A stretch of 64,000 nt of DNA from Thalassotalea_B piscium_A (GTDB lineage Bacteria > Pseudomonadota > Gammaproteobacteria > Enterobacterales > Alteromonadaceae): assembly GCA_049347715.1 (NCBI GenBank), contig CP186339.1, positions 3,224,001 to 3,288,000 on the forward strand, written 5' to 3'. Position numbers and translations under genes: made by a program. The notes under the pieces were generated by a model. That model ran no database searches and had not been told where the DNA came from. It worked only from the letters and a program-made list of their open reading frames with translations. Shown here piece after piece: positions 52,488-61,737 of the stretch (position 1 is its first letter; each line of letters opens with the position of its first letter).

Positions 52488-53825
52488 ATGACGCAACAAC
52501 ATATATTACAAGTGAGTGAACTTACCAAAAAAGTGAAGTTCATGCTTGAGAGTGAACTCAACACAGTTTGGTTAACAGGTGAACTTTCTAACTTTGTTGC
52601 CGCGAGTTCAGGACATTGGTATTTATCGTTAAAAGATAATCGCTCGCAAGTACGTTGTGCAATGTTCAAAAGTAATAATCAACGCGTCAGAATAAAACCA
52701 GCAAACGGTCAGCAAGTTCTCGTCAGAGCAAAAGTGTCGCTTTATGAACCTAGAGGGGATTTTCAATTAATTATTGAACAAATGGAAGATGCCGGTGAAG
52801 GTCTGTTACGCCAAAAATATGAACAACTGAAAGCCCGTTTATATAATCAAGGTTTATTTGATCAAAGTAATAAAAAAGCAATTCCTACTCATGTTAATAC
52901 AGTCGGTATTGTCACCTCTCCTACTGGCGCTGCCATTAAAGATATACTCACAGTATTAAAACGAAGAAACCCTACAATTAAAGTGATTATATATCCCACA
53001 CTGGTGCAAGGAGATCAAGCAAGCAATGAAATTGCGCTTGCAATCAATACTGCCCATCAACGTCAAGAATGCGATGTTCTTATTGTTGGTCGTGGTGGCG
53101 GTTCTTTAGAAGATTTATGGTGTTTTAATAATGAAATTGTCATTAACGCAATATATCGCTGTCAATTACCTATTATTAGCGCCATTGGTCATGAGATAGA
53201 TACAACTCTCTCTGATTATGTCGCTGATCTTAGAGCACCAACACCTTCAGCTGCTGCGGAACTTGTATCACAAGATAATAGCGAATTAATCACAAAAATA
53301 CAGACATTAACCAAACGTTTACTTTTTTTGATTAAGAATCAACAAACGCAAAAACAACAAGTTGTTGCTCAGCTCAGCCAACGTTTGACCCGTGTACATC
53401 CTGCTGCGCAATTACAATTACAACAACAAAAAGCAGATGAATTACACAGTCGCTTACATTCCGCGATTAATCGTCAGTTATTAATGAAAAAACAAAAACC
53501 TGAGAACTTAATGATCAGACTATCGAATGCCTCTCCCTCTTCTACAATTATTAGGCATCAAGAATACAGACAACAACTTCACAAACGGTTAACGCAATCA
53601 ACTCAGTATTTATTACACAAAAAGCAACAACACTTTGCTCATATAGTTGAGCAACTACAAATTGTCAGCCCTTTAGCCACGATTGCAAGAGGCTATAGTG
53701 TCAGCCGTAATATCAATGGAGAGATTATTCGTTCAGTAGAACAAGTAGAAATTAAAGATGAAATCACTATTGAACTCAGCAATGGGATTATCACGAGTAA
53801 AGTCACTAATAAAAAAAGTCATTAA
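52488..53825 (+). CDS. xseA: Exodeoxyribonuclease VII large subunit
   Basis: Large subunit of the single-strand exonuclease that degrades DNA to acid-insoluble oligonucleotides, paired with XseB (not in the window). 445 residues. N-terminal OB domain (VWLTGELSNFVAASSGHWYL, RCAMFK), catalytic part with VGIVTSPTGAAIKDIL, VGRGGGSLEDLWCFN and IGHEIDTTLSDYVADLRAPTP, then a long Gln-rich coiled coil (270-400). Divergent from guaB, the usual position. Confidence 0.97.
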   Translation: MTQQHILQVSELTKKVKFMLESELNTVWLTGELSNFVAASSGHWYLSLKDNRSQVRCAMFKSNNQRVRIKPANGQQVLVRAKVSLYEPRGDFQLIIEQMEDAGEGLLRQKYEQLKARLYNQGLFDQSNKKAIPTHVNTVGIVTSPTGAAIKDILTVLKRRNPTIKVIIYPTLVQGDQASNEIALAINTAHQRQECDVLIVGRGGGSLEDLWCFNNEIVINAIYRCQLPIISAIGHEIDTTLSDYVADLRAPTPSAAAELVSQDNSELITKIQTLTKRLLFLIKNQQTQKQQVVAQLSQRLTRVHPAAQLQLQQQKADELHSRLHSAINRQLLMKKQKPENLMIRLSNASPSSTIIRHQEYRQQLHKRLTQSTQYLLHKKQQHFAHIVEQLQIVSPLATIARGYSVSRNINGEIIRSVEQVEIKDEITIELSNGIITSKVTNKKSH

Positions 53826-53834
53826 AGATGAATT

Positions 53835-53867
53835 AACGTTAGAAGAGCATTATTTCTAGCGTTATTT
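53835..53867 (+). terminator. Terminator of xseA
   Basis: AACGTTAGAA (53835-53844) pairs with TTCTAGCGTT (53854-53863) over ten positions with one T-G wobble, 9-base loop, followed by ATTT. It sits 10 bases after the xseA stop and before the convergent PilZ gene. Confidence 0.6.
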
Positions 53868-53890
53868 AGAAAAGCCCTAGTGATGTGACA

Positions 53891-54577
53891 TTAAATTCCT
53901 TCACTGATTAGCGTATGGTTAATCAGTTTAATAACATTTTCACGTATCTCAGGTTGAAATTTAACACCTAATAACAGGTCTTCATTCTGCGTTTTAATAG
54001 AACGAACAATGGCATCGAGTATCAAATTTTCCGTCTCTTGGAAGTCTTCGATAATCATATGTAAATTATCATCTTTAGCTATTTTTATACTATCGCCATT
54101 TTGAATCACTATTTGGCAACCGTTGATCGATATATCGGTTATTAATACTTGCCAATACTCTTGCTCAATTTTAATTTTAGCGGGAATTTCGGTATCAATC
54201 CTTATGGCAGCTCTTAAACTTTGTACACTGACAGTTTGAGGGAAGTCTAACACCATGATTCTTGAAGGTAGCTGTAGGGTTTGTTTAATTGTAGAAACAA
54301 ATGCAGCTACAGCGCCTTCATGCCCCTCAATGAGCCCTCTCACTGTAACCGCAGTACCTTGCACAATAAAGCGTGAAGCTTTTCCTAGGCGATGATTATC
54401 AGGTATTTGTACTAAGGCATATTTTTTCGGTAAGTAACCAATAAAAGTCGTTCTAAATTTAACTTTCTGACCAGCAGGTGTCGATATATCAATAGTAACC
54501 ATTGAACCTGCTTGTAATAAACCTAGATTGCGGCTTAGGCGTTCTGTCGTATCAATTTTTACTGTTGTTGACTGCAT
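53891..54577 (-). CDS. YcgR-like PilZ protein (cyclic-di-GMP receptor)
   Basis: 228-residue cytosolic protein with an N-terminal YcgR-type domain (about 10-105: GSMVTIDISTPAGQKVKFRT, YALVQIPD, VRGLIEGHEGAVAAF) and a C-terminal PilZ domain. The cyclic-di-GMP-binding residues are present: RxxxR in SLRAAIRIDT and DxSxxG in ITDISINGCQI. Proteins of this layout in marine gammaproteobacteria act as flagellar brakes or polar-flagellum factors; which applies here is unknown. It could respond to the two GGDEF-EAL proteins in the window. Monocistronic, between xseA and der. Confidence 0.88.
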   Translation of the reverse strand: MQSTTVKIDTTERLSRNLGLLQAGSMVTIDISTPAGQKVKFRTTFIGYLPKKYALVQIPDNHRLGKASRFIVQGTAVTVRGLIEGHEGAVAAFVSTIKQTLQLPSRIMVLDFPQTVSVQSLRAAIRIDTEIPAKIKIEQEYWQVLITDISINGCQIVIQNGDSIKIAKDDNLHMIIEDFQETENLILDAIVRSIKTQNEDLLLGVKFQPEIRENVIKLINHTLISEGI

Positions 54578-54704
54578 ACCAATAAACGGCTTGAGGAAAA
54601 GAAAGATATTTTAACATTAGCAAAAAAAAATTAATTTGCAATCTTATGATCTATAAATAAAAACATTTATCAATTTTCATAACTTAAAGTATCATTCAAA
54701 CAAT

Positions 54705-54727
54705 AAAGCCAACAGAATGTTGGCTTT
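54705..54727 (-). terminator. Terminator of der
   Basis: AAAGCCAACA (54705-54714) pairs perfectly over ten bases with TGTTGGCTTT (54718-54727) around a tight GAA loop; the minus-strand trailer is ATTGTTTG. It lies 31 bases past the der stop. Confidence 0.75.
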
Positions 54728-54757
54728 AGTTAGTCTTTAATATGTTAAACAAATAAC

Positions 54758-56218
54758 CTACTCAGGTTTTTTATAGCCTTGGGTTTTTCGGTCAAGTTTC
54801 TTTTGTGCAGAATAGCTTAAACGTTTTTTACCAGCAAATGGATTACTTGTTTCTCTAAATTCTATTCTTATTGGTGTCCCCATCATTTTTAATGCCTTAC
54901 GGTAATAATTCATTAAATAACGTTTATAAGACACTGGTAAATGTTTCGCTTGATTACCATGAATCACAATAATAGGAGGATTATACCCACCAGCATGGGC
55001 GTATTTTAACTTAATACGACGACCATTGTGCATAGGAGGTTGATGATCAAATACAGCCATATCCAATATTTTGGTCACCATTGATGTTGAAATACGCTTA
55101 GTCGCAGAAACAAATGCTTCTTCAACTGATTCATATAAATGGCCAACACCAGTACCGTGAAGAGCCGAAATAAAATGCATACGAGCAAAATCAATAAAAC
55201 CAAGACGACGGTCTATTTCAGTTTTAATACGATCTTTAGCATGTTCTTCTAACCCATCCCATTTATTAACCGCAATCACTAATGAACGGCCAGCTTCAAG
55301 AATAAAACCAAGTAAACTTAAATCTTGATCAGATAATCCATCTTGAGCATCAATAATAAGTAAACAAACGTTAGCATCTTCAATGGCACGTAATGTTTTG
55401 ATTACTGAATATTTTTCAACAATATCCGTCACATTTTTACGTCGACGAATACCCGCAGTATCAATTAAGGTATATTTACGACCTTTATGCTCCATCGGAA
55501 TATAAACACTATCACGTGTTGTTCCTGGCATATCATAAACAACAACTCTTTCTTCACCTAAAATACGGTTTGTTAACGTTGATTTACCTACATTGGGTTT
55601 GCCGATGATAGCTAATTTTATTAAATCATCTTCTTTGGGTGATTGAGCAATTAGCTCTTCATCTGTCAATTCAGATGAAGTAAATTCGCCCTCTTCTTGT
55701 TCACCTTCATCCGAGGCAGTTAATTCTTCAATATGTGGTGTCAATGCCAAAGTGATTAATTGAGTAACACCTCGTCCATGTGCCGCTGCTATTTGATGAA
55801 CTTCACCTAATGCAAGGGCATAAAATTCAGCAACCGCTGAATCAGCATCGATACCATCAACTTTATTGGCAACTAAAAAAATTCTTTTATTTTGTTTTCT
55901 TAGATGCTCTGCAATACTTTGATCAGCTGAAGTTAATCCCGCTCTTGCATCCACAAGAAATAAGACTGCATCAGCCTCTTCAATAGCCATTAATGACTGC
56001 TCAGCCATTAATGCATCAATACCCGTTTCATCACCATGAATACCACCGGTATCAATAACAATAAAAGGATGCTCTTCAACTTGAGCTTGACCATATTGGC
56101 GATCACGAGTTAGCCCAGGATAATCCGCAACAAGGGCATCTCGACTACGTGTTAATCGATTAAATAAAGTTGATTTACCAACATTAGGACGCCCGACTAG
56201 CGCTACGACAGGAAGCAT
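54758..56218 (-). CDS. der: Ribosome-assembly GTPase Der (EngA)
   Basis: Essential GTPase for 50S assembly with two tandem G domains and a KH-like C-terminus. 486 residues. First domain GRPNVGKSTLFNRLTRS, DTGGIHG, NKVDG; second GKPNVGKSTLTNRILGE, DTAGIRRRK, NKWDG; acidic linker between (ELTASDEGEQEEGEFTSSEL). C-terminal RIKLKYAHAGGYNPPIIVIH is characteristic. Gene order bamB-der is conserved; a hairpin separates them here. Confidence 0.98.
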   Translation of the reverse strand: MLPVVALVGRPNVGKSTLFNRLTRSRDALVADYPGLTRDRQYGQAQVEEHPFIVIDTGGIHGDETGIDALMAEQSLMAIEEADAVLFLVDARAGLTSADQSIAEHLRKQNKRIFLVANKVDGIDADSAVAEFYALALGEVHQIAAAHGRGVTQLITLALTPHIEELTASDEGEQEEGEFTSSELTDEELIAQSPKEDDLIKLAIIGKPNVGKSTLTNRILGEERVVVYDMPGTTRDSVYIPMEHKGRKYTLIDTAGIRRRKNVTDIVEKYSVIKTLRAIEDANVCLLIIDAQDGLSDQDLSLLGFILEAGRSLVIAVNKWDGLEEHAKDRIKTEIDRRLGFIDFARMHFISALHGTGVGHLYESVEEAFVSATKRISTSMVTKILDMAVFDHQPPMHNGRRIKLKYAHAGGYNPPIIVIHGNQAKHLPVSYKRYLMNYYRKALKMMGTPIRIEFRETSNPFAGKKRLSYSAQKKLDRKTQGYKKPE

Positions 56219-56285
56219 GAAAACCTCAAAATTTAAGTAACAATTAATGACAAAATATCACTAATTGCTCATATTATATAAACAC

Positions 56286-56320
56286 AACGGCTCCACTAGC
56301 ATTATGCTGATGGAGCCGTT
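56286..56320 (-). terminator. Hairpin between bamB and der
   Basis: AACGGCTCCA (56286-56295) and TGGAGCCGTT (56311-56320) form a ten-base stem, and AGCAT/ATGCT can pair further inside. Minus-strand trailer GTGTTTATATAA is T-rich but broken. It may terminate the rlmN-to-bamB run with partial read-through to der. Confidence 0.6.
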
Positions 56321-56379
56321 TCTAATTTTAGCACAATAATATCAATTGTATTTATTGATATTATTTAGAATTGATGGTT

Positions 56380-57573
56380 CTAAGGTGTTTTAATAACCTC
56401 TAGATCACCATCTCTTGATTGTACGATAACTAAATCATCAACAACCGTAGGGGTACTATATAAACCGCTACTATCAACATGATATCGCGCAACAATATCG
56501 CCACTGTCTTGATCAATCCAATGAAGGTAGCCTTCAAAGTCTCCAACCACAATATAATTACCTACTACTGCAGGTCCAGTGACACGACGATTTGTTAATG
56601 CTAATTGACTCCACTTTTCCAAACCATTCAATCGGTCAACCGCATATACATGACCTTTAATGTCTGTTAAATAAAGGTTGTTACCATCAATAGCTACAGC
56701 ACTAAATGATGAATATTGTCGTTTCCAAAGCACACGACCTGAACGTAAATCAACTGCGGCTAAATGTCCTCTTGCTGAAATAGCATAGACTTTTTCATCG
56801 TAGACAACAGGCGCAGCATCAACATCAATAACTCGTTCTAATTCTGTAGAACCCGATGCTTCACCAATTTCAGCGGTCCAACCTTGTTGACCATTATCTA
56901 AAATATAAACAGTTAATAAGCCATCAGCAGAACCCACCAAAACGCCACCTGCGACTGCTGCTGGAGCACTGATGCCTCGCAATGTTAATGCGGGGACTTC
57001 TTGCTCAATTTGCCATCCGTCTTCACCAGTTGTAGCATTAAAGCTTTTCATTACACCTGATGCAGTATTAACAACAACCTTTGCTTGATCGAATGCTGGT
57101 GCGGCAATAACCTCACCTTTGACTTTGTTTTGCCAAACAATACTGCCATTGTCAGCATTAAGTGCAAAAACATCTCCATTTTCGCTACCCAAATAAATCT
57201 GGTTAATACCAGCTGTTGGCCCACCATTAATTAAGGCTGAAGATTTGCTATCAAAGAAACCACGTTCATTATTAATATCGCTTAGATCTTTATGCCAAAC
57301 TTTTTTACCCGTTTTAACGTCAAAAGCATAAGCATCACCTTCTCTACTTGCGGTAAATACTTTATCGTAAGCGACAATAGGTTGTAATTTAGAATAGTAA
57401 TCATCAACACCACCAACACTTTCATCCCAAACAAGGTTAGGTTCAAACTTAGCTTCAATATCAACTAATTCAGCAGGTTCATTAATATCAATCTCATCAT
57501 CAGTAGAAGAACATGCCGCTAAACCAATCGACATAAATAAAATCACTAATAAATTTTTCTTTAAACTAGGCAC
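56380..57573 (-). CDS. bamB: Outer-membrane assembly lipoprotein BamB
   Basis: Lipoprotein of the BAM complex that inserts beta-barrel proteins; binds BamA. 397 residues with a lipobox (SIGLAACSS, Cys at about 21) and an eight-bladed beta-propeller of PQQ-like repeats, for example AYDKVFTASREGDAYAFD, KTGKKVWH, NQIYLGSENGDVFALNAD and DGNNLYLTDIKGHVYAVD. The sequence ends QSRDGDLEVIKTP, as usual. It follows yfgM by 36 bases. Confidence 0.96.
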   Translation of the reverse strand: MPSLKKNLLVILFMSIGLAACSSTDDEIDINEPAELVDIEAKFEPNLVWDESVGGVDDYYSKLQPIVAYDKVFTASREGDAYAFDVKTGKKVWHKDLSDINNERGFFDSKSSALINGGPTAGINQIYLGSENGDVFALNADNGSIVWQNKVKGEVIAAPAFDQAKVVVNTASGVMKSFNATTGEDGWQIEQEVPALTLRGISAPAAVAGGVLVGSADGLLTVYILDNGQQGWTAEIGEASGSTELERVIDVDAAPVVYDEKVYAISARGHLAAVDLRSGRVLWKRQYSSFSAVAIDGNNLYLTDIKGHVYAVDRLNGLEKWSQLALTNRRVTGPAVVGNYIVVGDFEGYLHWIDQDSGDIVARYHVDSSGLYSTPTVVDDLVIVQSRDGDLEVIKTP

Positions 57574-57609
57574 TTAACACTCCTAAAAGTGGATTTATTG
57601 GACATTCAA

Positions 57610-58251
57610 TTAATTAACTAAACTAATATTTTCAGCCAAGTCATCCAATTTCATTTGTAATGCTGGCGCAACCGCATCACCACTAGCTTCAATTGCAGCT
57701 TGGTAGGCATTACGCGCCAATTCTTTTTTATCCTGAGCTAAATAAGCGTCACCTTTAATTTCTTCAGCAGAAGCTTTAAAAGCAGCAGATAACGGCGCAG
57801 TAAGTGTTTCTAAGGCAAGATCAGCTTTTTCTTGCTGTAATTGAACTCGCGCTTTACGGATAGTAGCAATACCTTTAATTGAAGCATCCGTAGACTTTTC
57901 AATAGCTGTCGTTAAATAGCTTTCTGCTTTTGACCAATCTTTATGAGTAGCCGCATCTTTTGCTAATGCTAATGCAGTTAATACTGCATAGTTTGAATCA
58001 GGATGCTCAGCAATAAATTTATCGCCTTGTTCTCTAAAAGCAGAACTCGTTTCATCTGAAATCAGTTCGATAACAGCTTGATAAGCTTCAGAAGTAGCTA
58101 CCTCATTGTTAAATTGCTTTTCTTGGTAGTAATTAATCCCAATAAAACCTGCAAAACCAATCGCTAAGCCTGCAATGATTGAATTACCGTAATCGCCCCA
58201 AAGACGTTTGATTGTTTCTACTTGTTGTTCTTCTGTTTGATTTATATCCAC
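57610..58251 (-). CDS. yfgM: YfgM, SecYEG-associated TPR protein
   Basis: Inner-membrane anchored ancillary subunit of the Sec translocon; binds PpiD and periplasmic chaperones and has been tied to RcsB control in E. coli. 213 residues: cytosolic start (TEEQQVETIKRLWGDYG), one membrane helix at about 23-41 (SIIAGLAIGFAGFIGINYY), and a periplasmic TPR-like part (YAVLTALALAKDAATHKDWS, LQQEKADLALETL). Two bases separate it from hisS. Confidence 0.94.
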   Translation of the reverse strand: MDINQTEEQQVETIKRLWGDYGNSIIAGLAIGFAGFIGINYYQEKQFNNEVATSEAYQAVIELISDETSSAFREQGDKFIAEHPDSNYAVLTALALAKDAATHKDWSKAESYLTTAIEKSTDASIKGIATIRKARVQLQQEKADLALETLTAPLSAAFKASAEEIKGDAYLAQDKKELARNAYQAAIEASGDAVAPALQMKLDDLAENISLVN

Positions 58252-58253
58252 AA

Positions 58254-59534
58254 CTAACCCTTAATTAAACTTGCTAATAAGTTCGGCACATCAGTAAATG
58301 CCATACTTTCTTGTTCGTGCTGTCCACGTAAGTATTTTACGGTAACATTTTCTTGGCTCAATTCATCTTCACCAAGAATGATTGCTATCTGAGCGCCTGA
58401 TTTATCTGCACGCTTCATCTGTTTCTTCATATTGCCACCACCTAAATGGTTTTGAATACGTATATCTGGTACTTGATCTCGCCATTGTTCGGCTAAACCA
58501 CTTGCAGCAATATCGACACCTTCACCTAGACTAATCAAGTAAACATCTGCTTGCGGTCTAGTATTTGTCACTTTATCTAAACTAGTCAGCATTAGCACTA
58601 AGCGTTCTATGCCTAACGCAAAACCAAATGCAGGTGTTGATTTCCCACCTAGTTGTTCAACTAAACCATCATAACGGCCACCAGCACAAATAGTACCTTG
58701 TGCTCCTAAACTATCAGTCACCCATTCGAAAACAGTGCGATTATAATAGTCTAAGCCTCTCACTAAGCGTTCATTAATGACATACTTAATCCCGGCAGCA
58801 TCTAAACGCTGGCAGACTTGCTCAAAATGCTCTAATGACTCAGTACCAAAATATTGTGACAGTTTTGGTGCATCTGCTAATGCAGCCTGAACATCAGGAT
58901 TTTTGCTGTCGAGTACTCTTAAAGGATTAGTATGCATTCTTCGCTTACTATCTTCATCAAGTAATGCTTCTTTTTGCATTAAAAACTCAACCAATGCATC
59001 TCGATAAGCACTACGTTCTTCATTAGAACCTAATGAATTCAATTCTAGTGTGACAAATTCATTGATGCCAAGTTCCCGCCATAATCGAGAAGTTAATAAA
59101 ATAACTTCTGCGTCTATATCTGGTGTAGCAATACCAAAGGCTTCTAGCCCAAATTGATGGAACTGACGATAGCGACCTTTTTGTGGTCGTTCATGACGAA
59201 ACATCGGGCCCATATACCATAAACGCTGTTCTTGGTTATATAGTAAACCATGCTGATTACCTGCTCTTACACAAGATGCAGTGCCTTCAGGTCGTAACGT
59301 CAGACTGTCACCATTTCGGTCTTCAAACGTGTACATTTCTTTTTCAACAATATCGGTCACTTCACCAATAGAGCGCTTGAATAATGCAGTCGATTCGACA
59401 ATTGGCATACGTATTTCAGCAAAGCCATAATTACTAGCAACACGGCGTAGTACAGATTCTACCATTTGCCAGATATTAGTCTCTGAGGGTAAACAATCGT
59501 TCATCCCTCTGATCGCTTGAATAGCTTTACTCAC
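58254..59534 (-). CDS. hisS: Histidyl-tRNA synthetase
   Basis: Class II synthetase charging tRNA-His. 426 residues from a GTG at 59534 (MSKAIQAIRGMNDCLP), favoured because family members begin just before AIRGMNDxLP and AGAGAG lies at suitable distance; an ATG seven codons upstream (59555) has no ribosome site. Motifs: RPEGTASCVRAG (motif 2 region), LWYMGPMFRHERPQKGRYRQ, VRGLDYYNRTVFEW and FALGIERL (motif 3). Between ispG and yfgM in the conserved order. Confidence 0.96.
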   Translation of the reverse strand: MSKAIQAIRGMNDCLPSETNIWQMVESVLRRVASNYGFAEIRMPIVESTALFKRSIGEVTDIVEKEMYTFEDRNGDSLTLRPEGTASCVRAGNQHGLLYNQEQRLWYMGPMFRHERPQKGRYRQFHQFGLEAFGIATPDIDAEVILLTSRLWRELGINEFVTLELNSLGSNEERSAYRDALVEFLMQKEALLDEDSKRRMHTNPLRVLDSKNPDVQAALADAPKLSQYFGTESLEHFEQVCQRLDAAGIKYVINERLVRGLDYYNRTVFEWVTDSLGAQGTICAGGRYDGLVEQLGGKSTPAFGFALGIERLVLMLTSLDKVTNTRPQADVYLISLGEGVDIAASGLAEQWRDQVPDIRIQNHLGGGNMKKQMKRADKSGAQIAIILGEDELSQENVTVKYLRGQHEQESMAFTDVPNLLASLIKG

Positions 59535-59625
59535 GTAGTTTTCTCTCTTGTTCATTTTAGCGCAGCGCGCATTATAGGCAGATTAAGGCAAAACGTAAAA
59601 TATAACTTTATTTTTACCTAATAGA

Positions 59626-60741
59626 TTAAACTTCTTTAATATCAATTTTATTTTTTTTATCAAGTAGCTTAGCTTTTGCACGGATACGTTGCTCTAGCTC
59701 ATCGACTAAATTATTATTATCAAAACGCTCTCGTTGTCTAATGCCATCTAAATAATAACCACTCTTTTTACTACTTCCTGTAAGTCCGAGATCAGACACT
59801 GTTGCTTCACCAGGTCCATTAACAATACAACCAATAATCGAAACGTCCATTGGCGTTAATATGTCTTCAACCCGTTGTTCCAATTCATTAACGGTTGATA
59901 TTACATCGAACTCTTGGCGTGAACAGCTTGGGCAAGCAATAAAATTAATGCCACGACTTCTTAGTTTTAATGATTTTAAAATATCAAAACCGACTTTAAT
60001 TTCTTCTATAGGGTCCGCAGCTAACGAAACCCTAAGGGTGTCCCCTATGCCTTCAGCTAGTAATAATCCTAAACCGACAGACGATTTGACCGAGCCCGAA
60101 CGTAAACCACCCGCTTCAGTGATACCTAAGTGAAGTGGATTATCAATTTGTTTAGCTAATAATCGATAAGCACCTACTGCTAAAAAAACATCGGAGGCTT
60201 TAACGCTCACTTTAAAATCATGGAAATTTAAGCGATCAAGAATATCGACATGACGCATCGCCGATTCAAGAAGAGCTTCAGGCGTTGGTTCAGTATATTT
60301 TTCTTGGATATCTTTTTCTAAAGAACCACCATTGACACCGATGCGTATCGGTATATTTCTGTCACGAGCTGCAGCTACCACAGCTTGCACTCTATCTTCA
60401 CGTCCAATATTACCCGGATTAATTCTTAAACAATCCGCGCCATACTCAGCAACTTTTAAAGCGATACGATAGTCAAAATGAATATCAGTCACTAAAGGGA
60501 CATTGACTTGTTGTTTAATTAATTTGAATGCTTCCGCCGCATCCATCGTTGGTACACTCACTCTAACGATATCTGCACCAACAGCTTCTAATGCTTTAAT
60601 TTGTTTGACCGTAGCTTCAACATCAGTGGTTAAGGTATTTGTCATCGATTGAACTGCTATTGGGGCATTACCACCAACAGGGACATTCCCAACCATAATC
60701 TGCCGTGATACACGACGAACAATAGGAGACTCTTTAAACAT
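59626..60741 (-). CDS. ispG: 4-hydroxy-3-methylbut-2-enyl diphosphate synthase IspG (GcpE)
   Basis: 4Fe-4S enzyme of the MEP isoprenoid pathway that reduces the cyclodiphosphate of methylerythritol to HMBPP. 371 residues. N-terminal barrel with GGNAPIAVQSMTNTLTTDV and RINPGNIG, and C-terminal Fe-S domain with cluster cysteines in ACPSCSRQEFD and GCIVNGPGEA. Follows rodZ by 39 bases and precedes hisS by 91 bases, the usual order. Confidence 0.98.
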   Translation of the reverse strand: MFKESPIVRRVSRQIMVGNVPVGGNAPIAVQSMTNTLTTDVEATVKQIKALEAVGADIVRVSVPTMDAAEAFKLIKQQVNVPLVTDIHFDYRIALKVAEYGADCLRINPGNIGREDRVQAVVAAARDRNIPIRIGVNGGSLEKDIQEKYTEPTPEALLESAMRHVDILDRLNFHDFKVSVKASDVFLAVGAYRLLAKQIDNPLHLGITEAGGLRSGSVKSSVGLGLLLAEGIGDTLRVSLAADPIEEIKVGFDILKSLKLRSRGINFIACPSCSRQEFDVISTVNELEQRVEDILTPMDVSIIGCIVNGPGEATVSDLGLTGSSKKSGYYLDGIRQRERFDNNNLVDELEQRIRAKAKLLDKKNKIDIKEV

Positions 60742-60780
60742 AATTTCTCTTACATTAAACGTTCAATTTATAGGAGTTTA

Positions 60781-61734
60781 TTACTCTAACGGTAAAGTAA
60801 ACTTTGCAATATTTCCGCGATTAAATTGCGTCATATCCACCGACGAACCATCATAAACAATAGAGACTAATTCGGGTTTACCTAAGGTGATTGAAAAAGG
60901 TGGTTGTCCGCTGATATTCATTTCATATTCAGCTTTTTTAATTCCCCAAGCAATCCTCTCGCCGGTAGCATCATAAATATTAACCCAACAATCACCTAAA
61001 AAGGTAAAACTAACATCGACAACCAGAGCAGCTAACGCTTCATCTGAAGGTGTCTCTGACGAGGTTGTTGCTAAAGTAGTTTCTATAGTGTTATCACTTT
61101 GAACGTTATCTTGGGTATCTTCAGTTGTTGCTAGCACATCCATTTCATCAACTACTGACTCTGTATTATCCTTAGTTTCAATAAGACTTGGATCAGCGGT
61201 TAATATATCCGTTTCAAGCTCTTCTTCCGCTAGAGGGGTGTTTGTTGATACTTCAGTCGCTTTATCCGTATTTTCATCAGTTAGTGAAATGACATTAAGT
61301 TTACCATCTTGTAACCACCACATGAGCGTGGAACCAATAAGCACAGCAAGAATTAAATAGCTAACCCACATCAAACGGTTATTTTCAGCTTGTTTCTCCG
61401 TTTGTTTAGAGAAACTTTGCATTGCTACATTATGTAAATTTGATCCTTTATCATCTGAATTCGAAAGCTTTTCATAACTTTCAAGGACTTCACTTTCAGA
61501 AACATTAACTAATTTGGCATAATTTTTTAAATAGCCTCGATTAAATGTTGGAGGCAAGCTTCTATCATATTTATCTTGTTCTATTTCTTGCACCAAAGCT
61601 AAGCGAAAATTAAGCTTGTCAGCAACTTGCTGCATCGATAAACCTTTATTTTCTCTTGCCAAAGCCAGCAATTTACCAGGTCCTACAATTTCACTCTCTT
61701 CAGAGGAGTCGGTAGCATAATTTTCTTCACTCAT
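60781..61734 (-). CDS. rodZ: Cell-shape protein RodZ
   Basis: Membrane protein linking MreB filaments to wall synthesis. 317 residues: N-terminal helix-turn-helix that contacts MreB (LLALARENKGLSMQQVADKL, FNRGYLKNYAKLVNV), a membrane helix at about 115-134 (LMWVSYLILAVLIGSTLMWW), an acidic Thr/Glu-rich linker (140-225) and a periplasmic beta domain (VDVSFTFLGDCWVNIYDATG, FSITLGKPELVSIVYDG). Three bases after pilW, so co-translated. Confidence 0.95.
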   Translation of the reverse strand: MSEENYATDSSEESEIVGPGKLLALARENKGLSMQQVADKLNFRLALVQEIEQDKYDRSLPPTFNRGYLKNYAKLVNVSESEVLESYEKLSNSDDKGSNLHNVAMQSFSKQTEKQAENNRLMWVSYLILAVLIGSTLMWWLQDGKLNVISLTDENTDKATEVSTNTPLAEEELETDILTADPSLIETKDNTESVVDEMDVLATTEDTQDNVQSDNTIETTLATTSSETPSDEALAALVVDVSFTFLGDCWVNIYDATGERIAWGIKKAEYEMNISGQPPFSITLGKPELVSIVYDGSSVDMTQFNRGNIAKFTLPLE

Positions 61735-61737
61735 TAC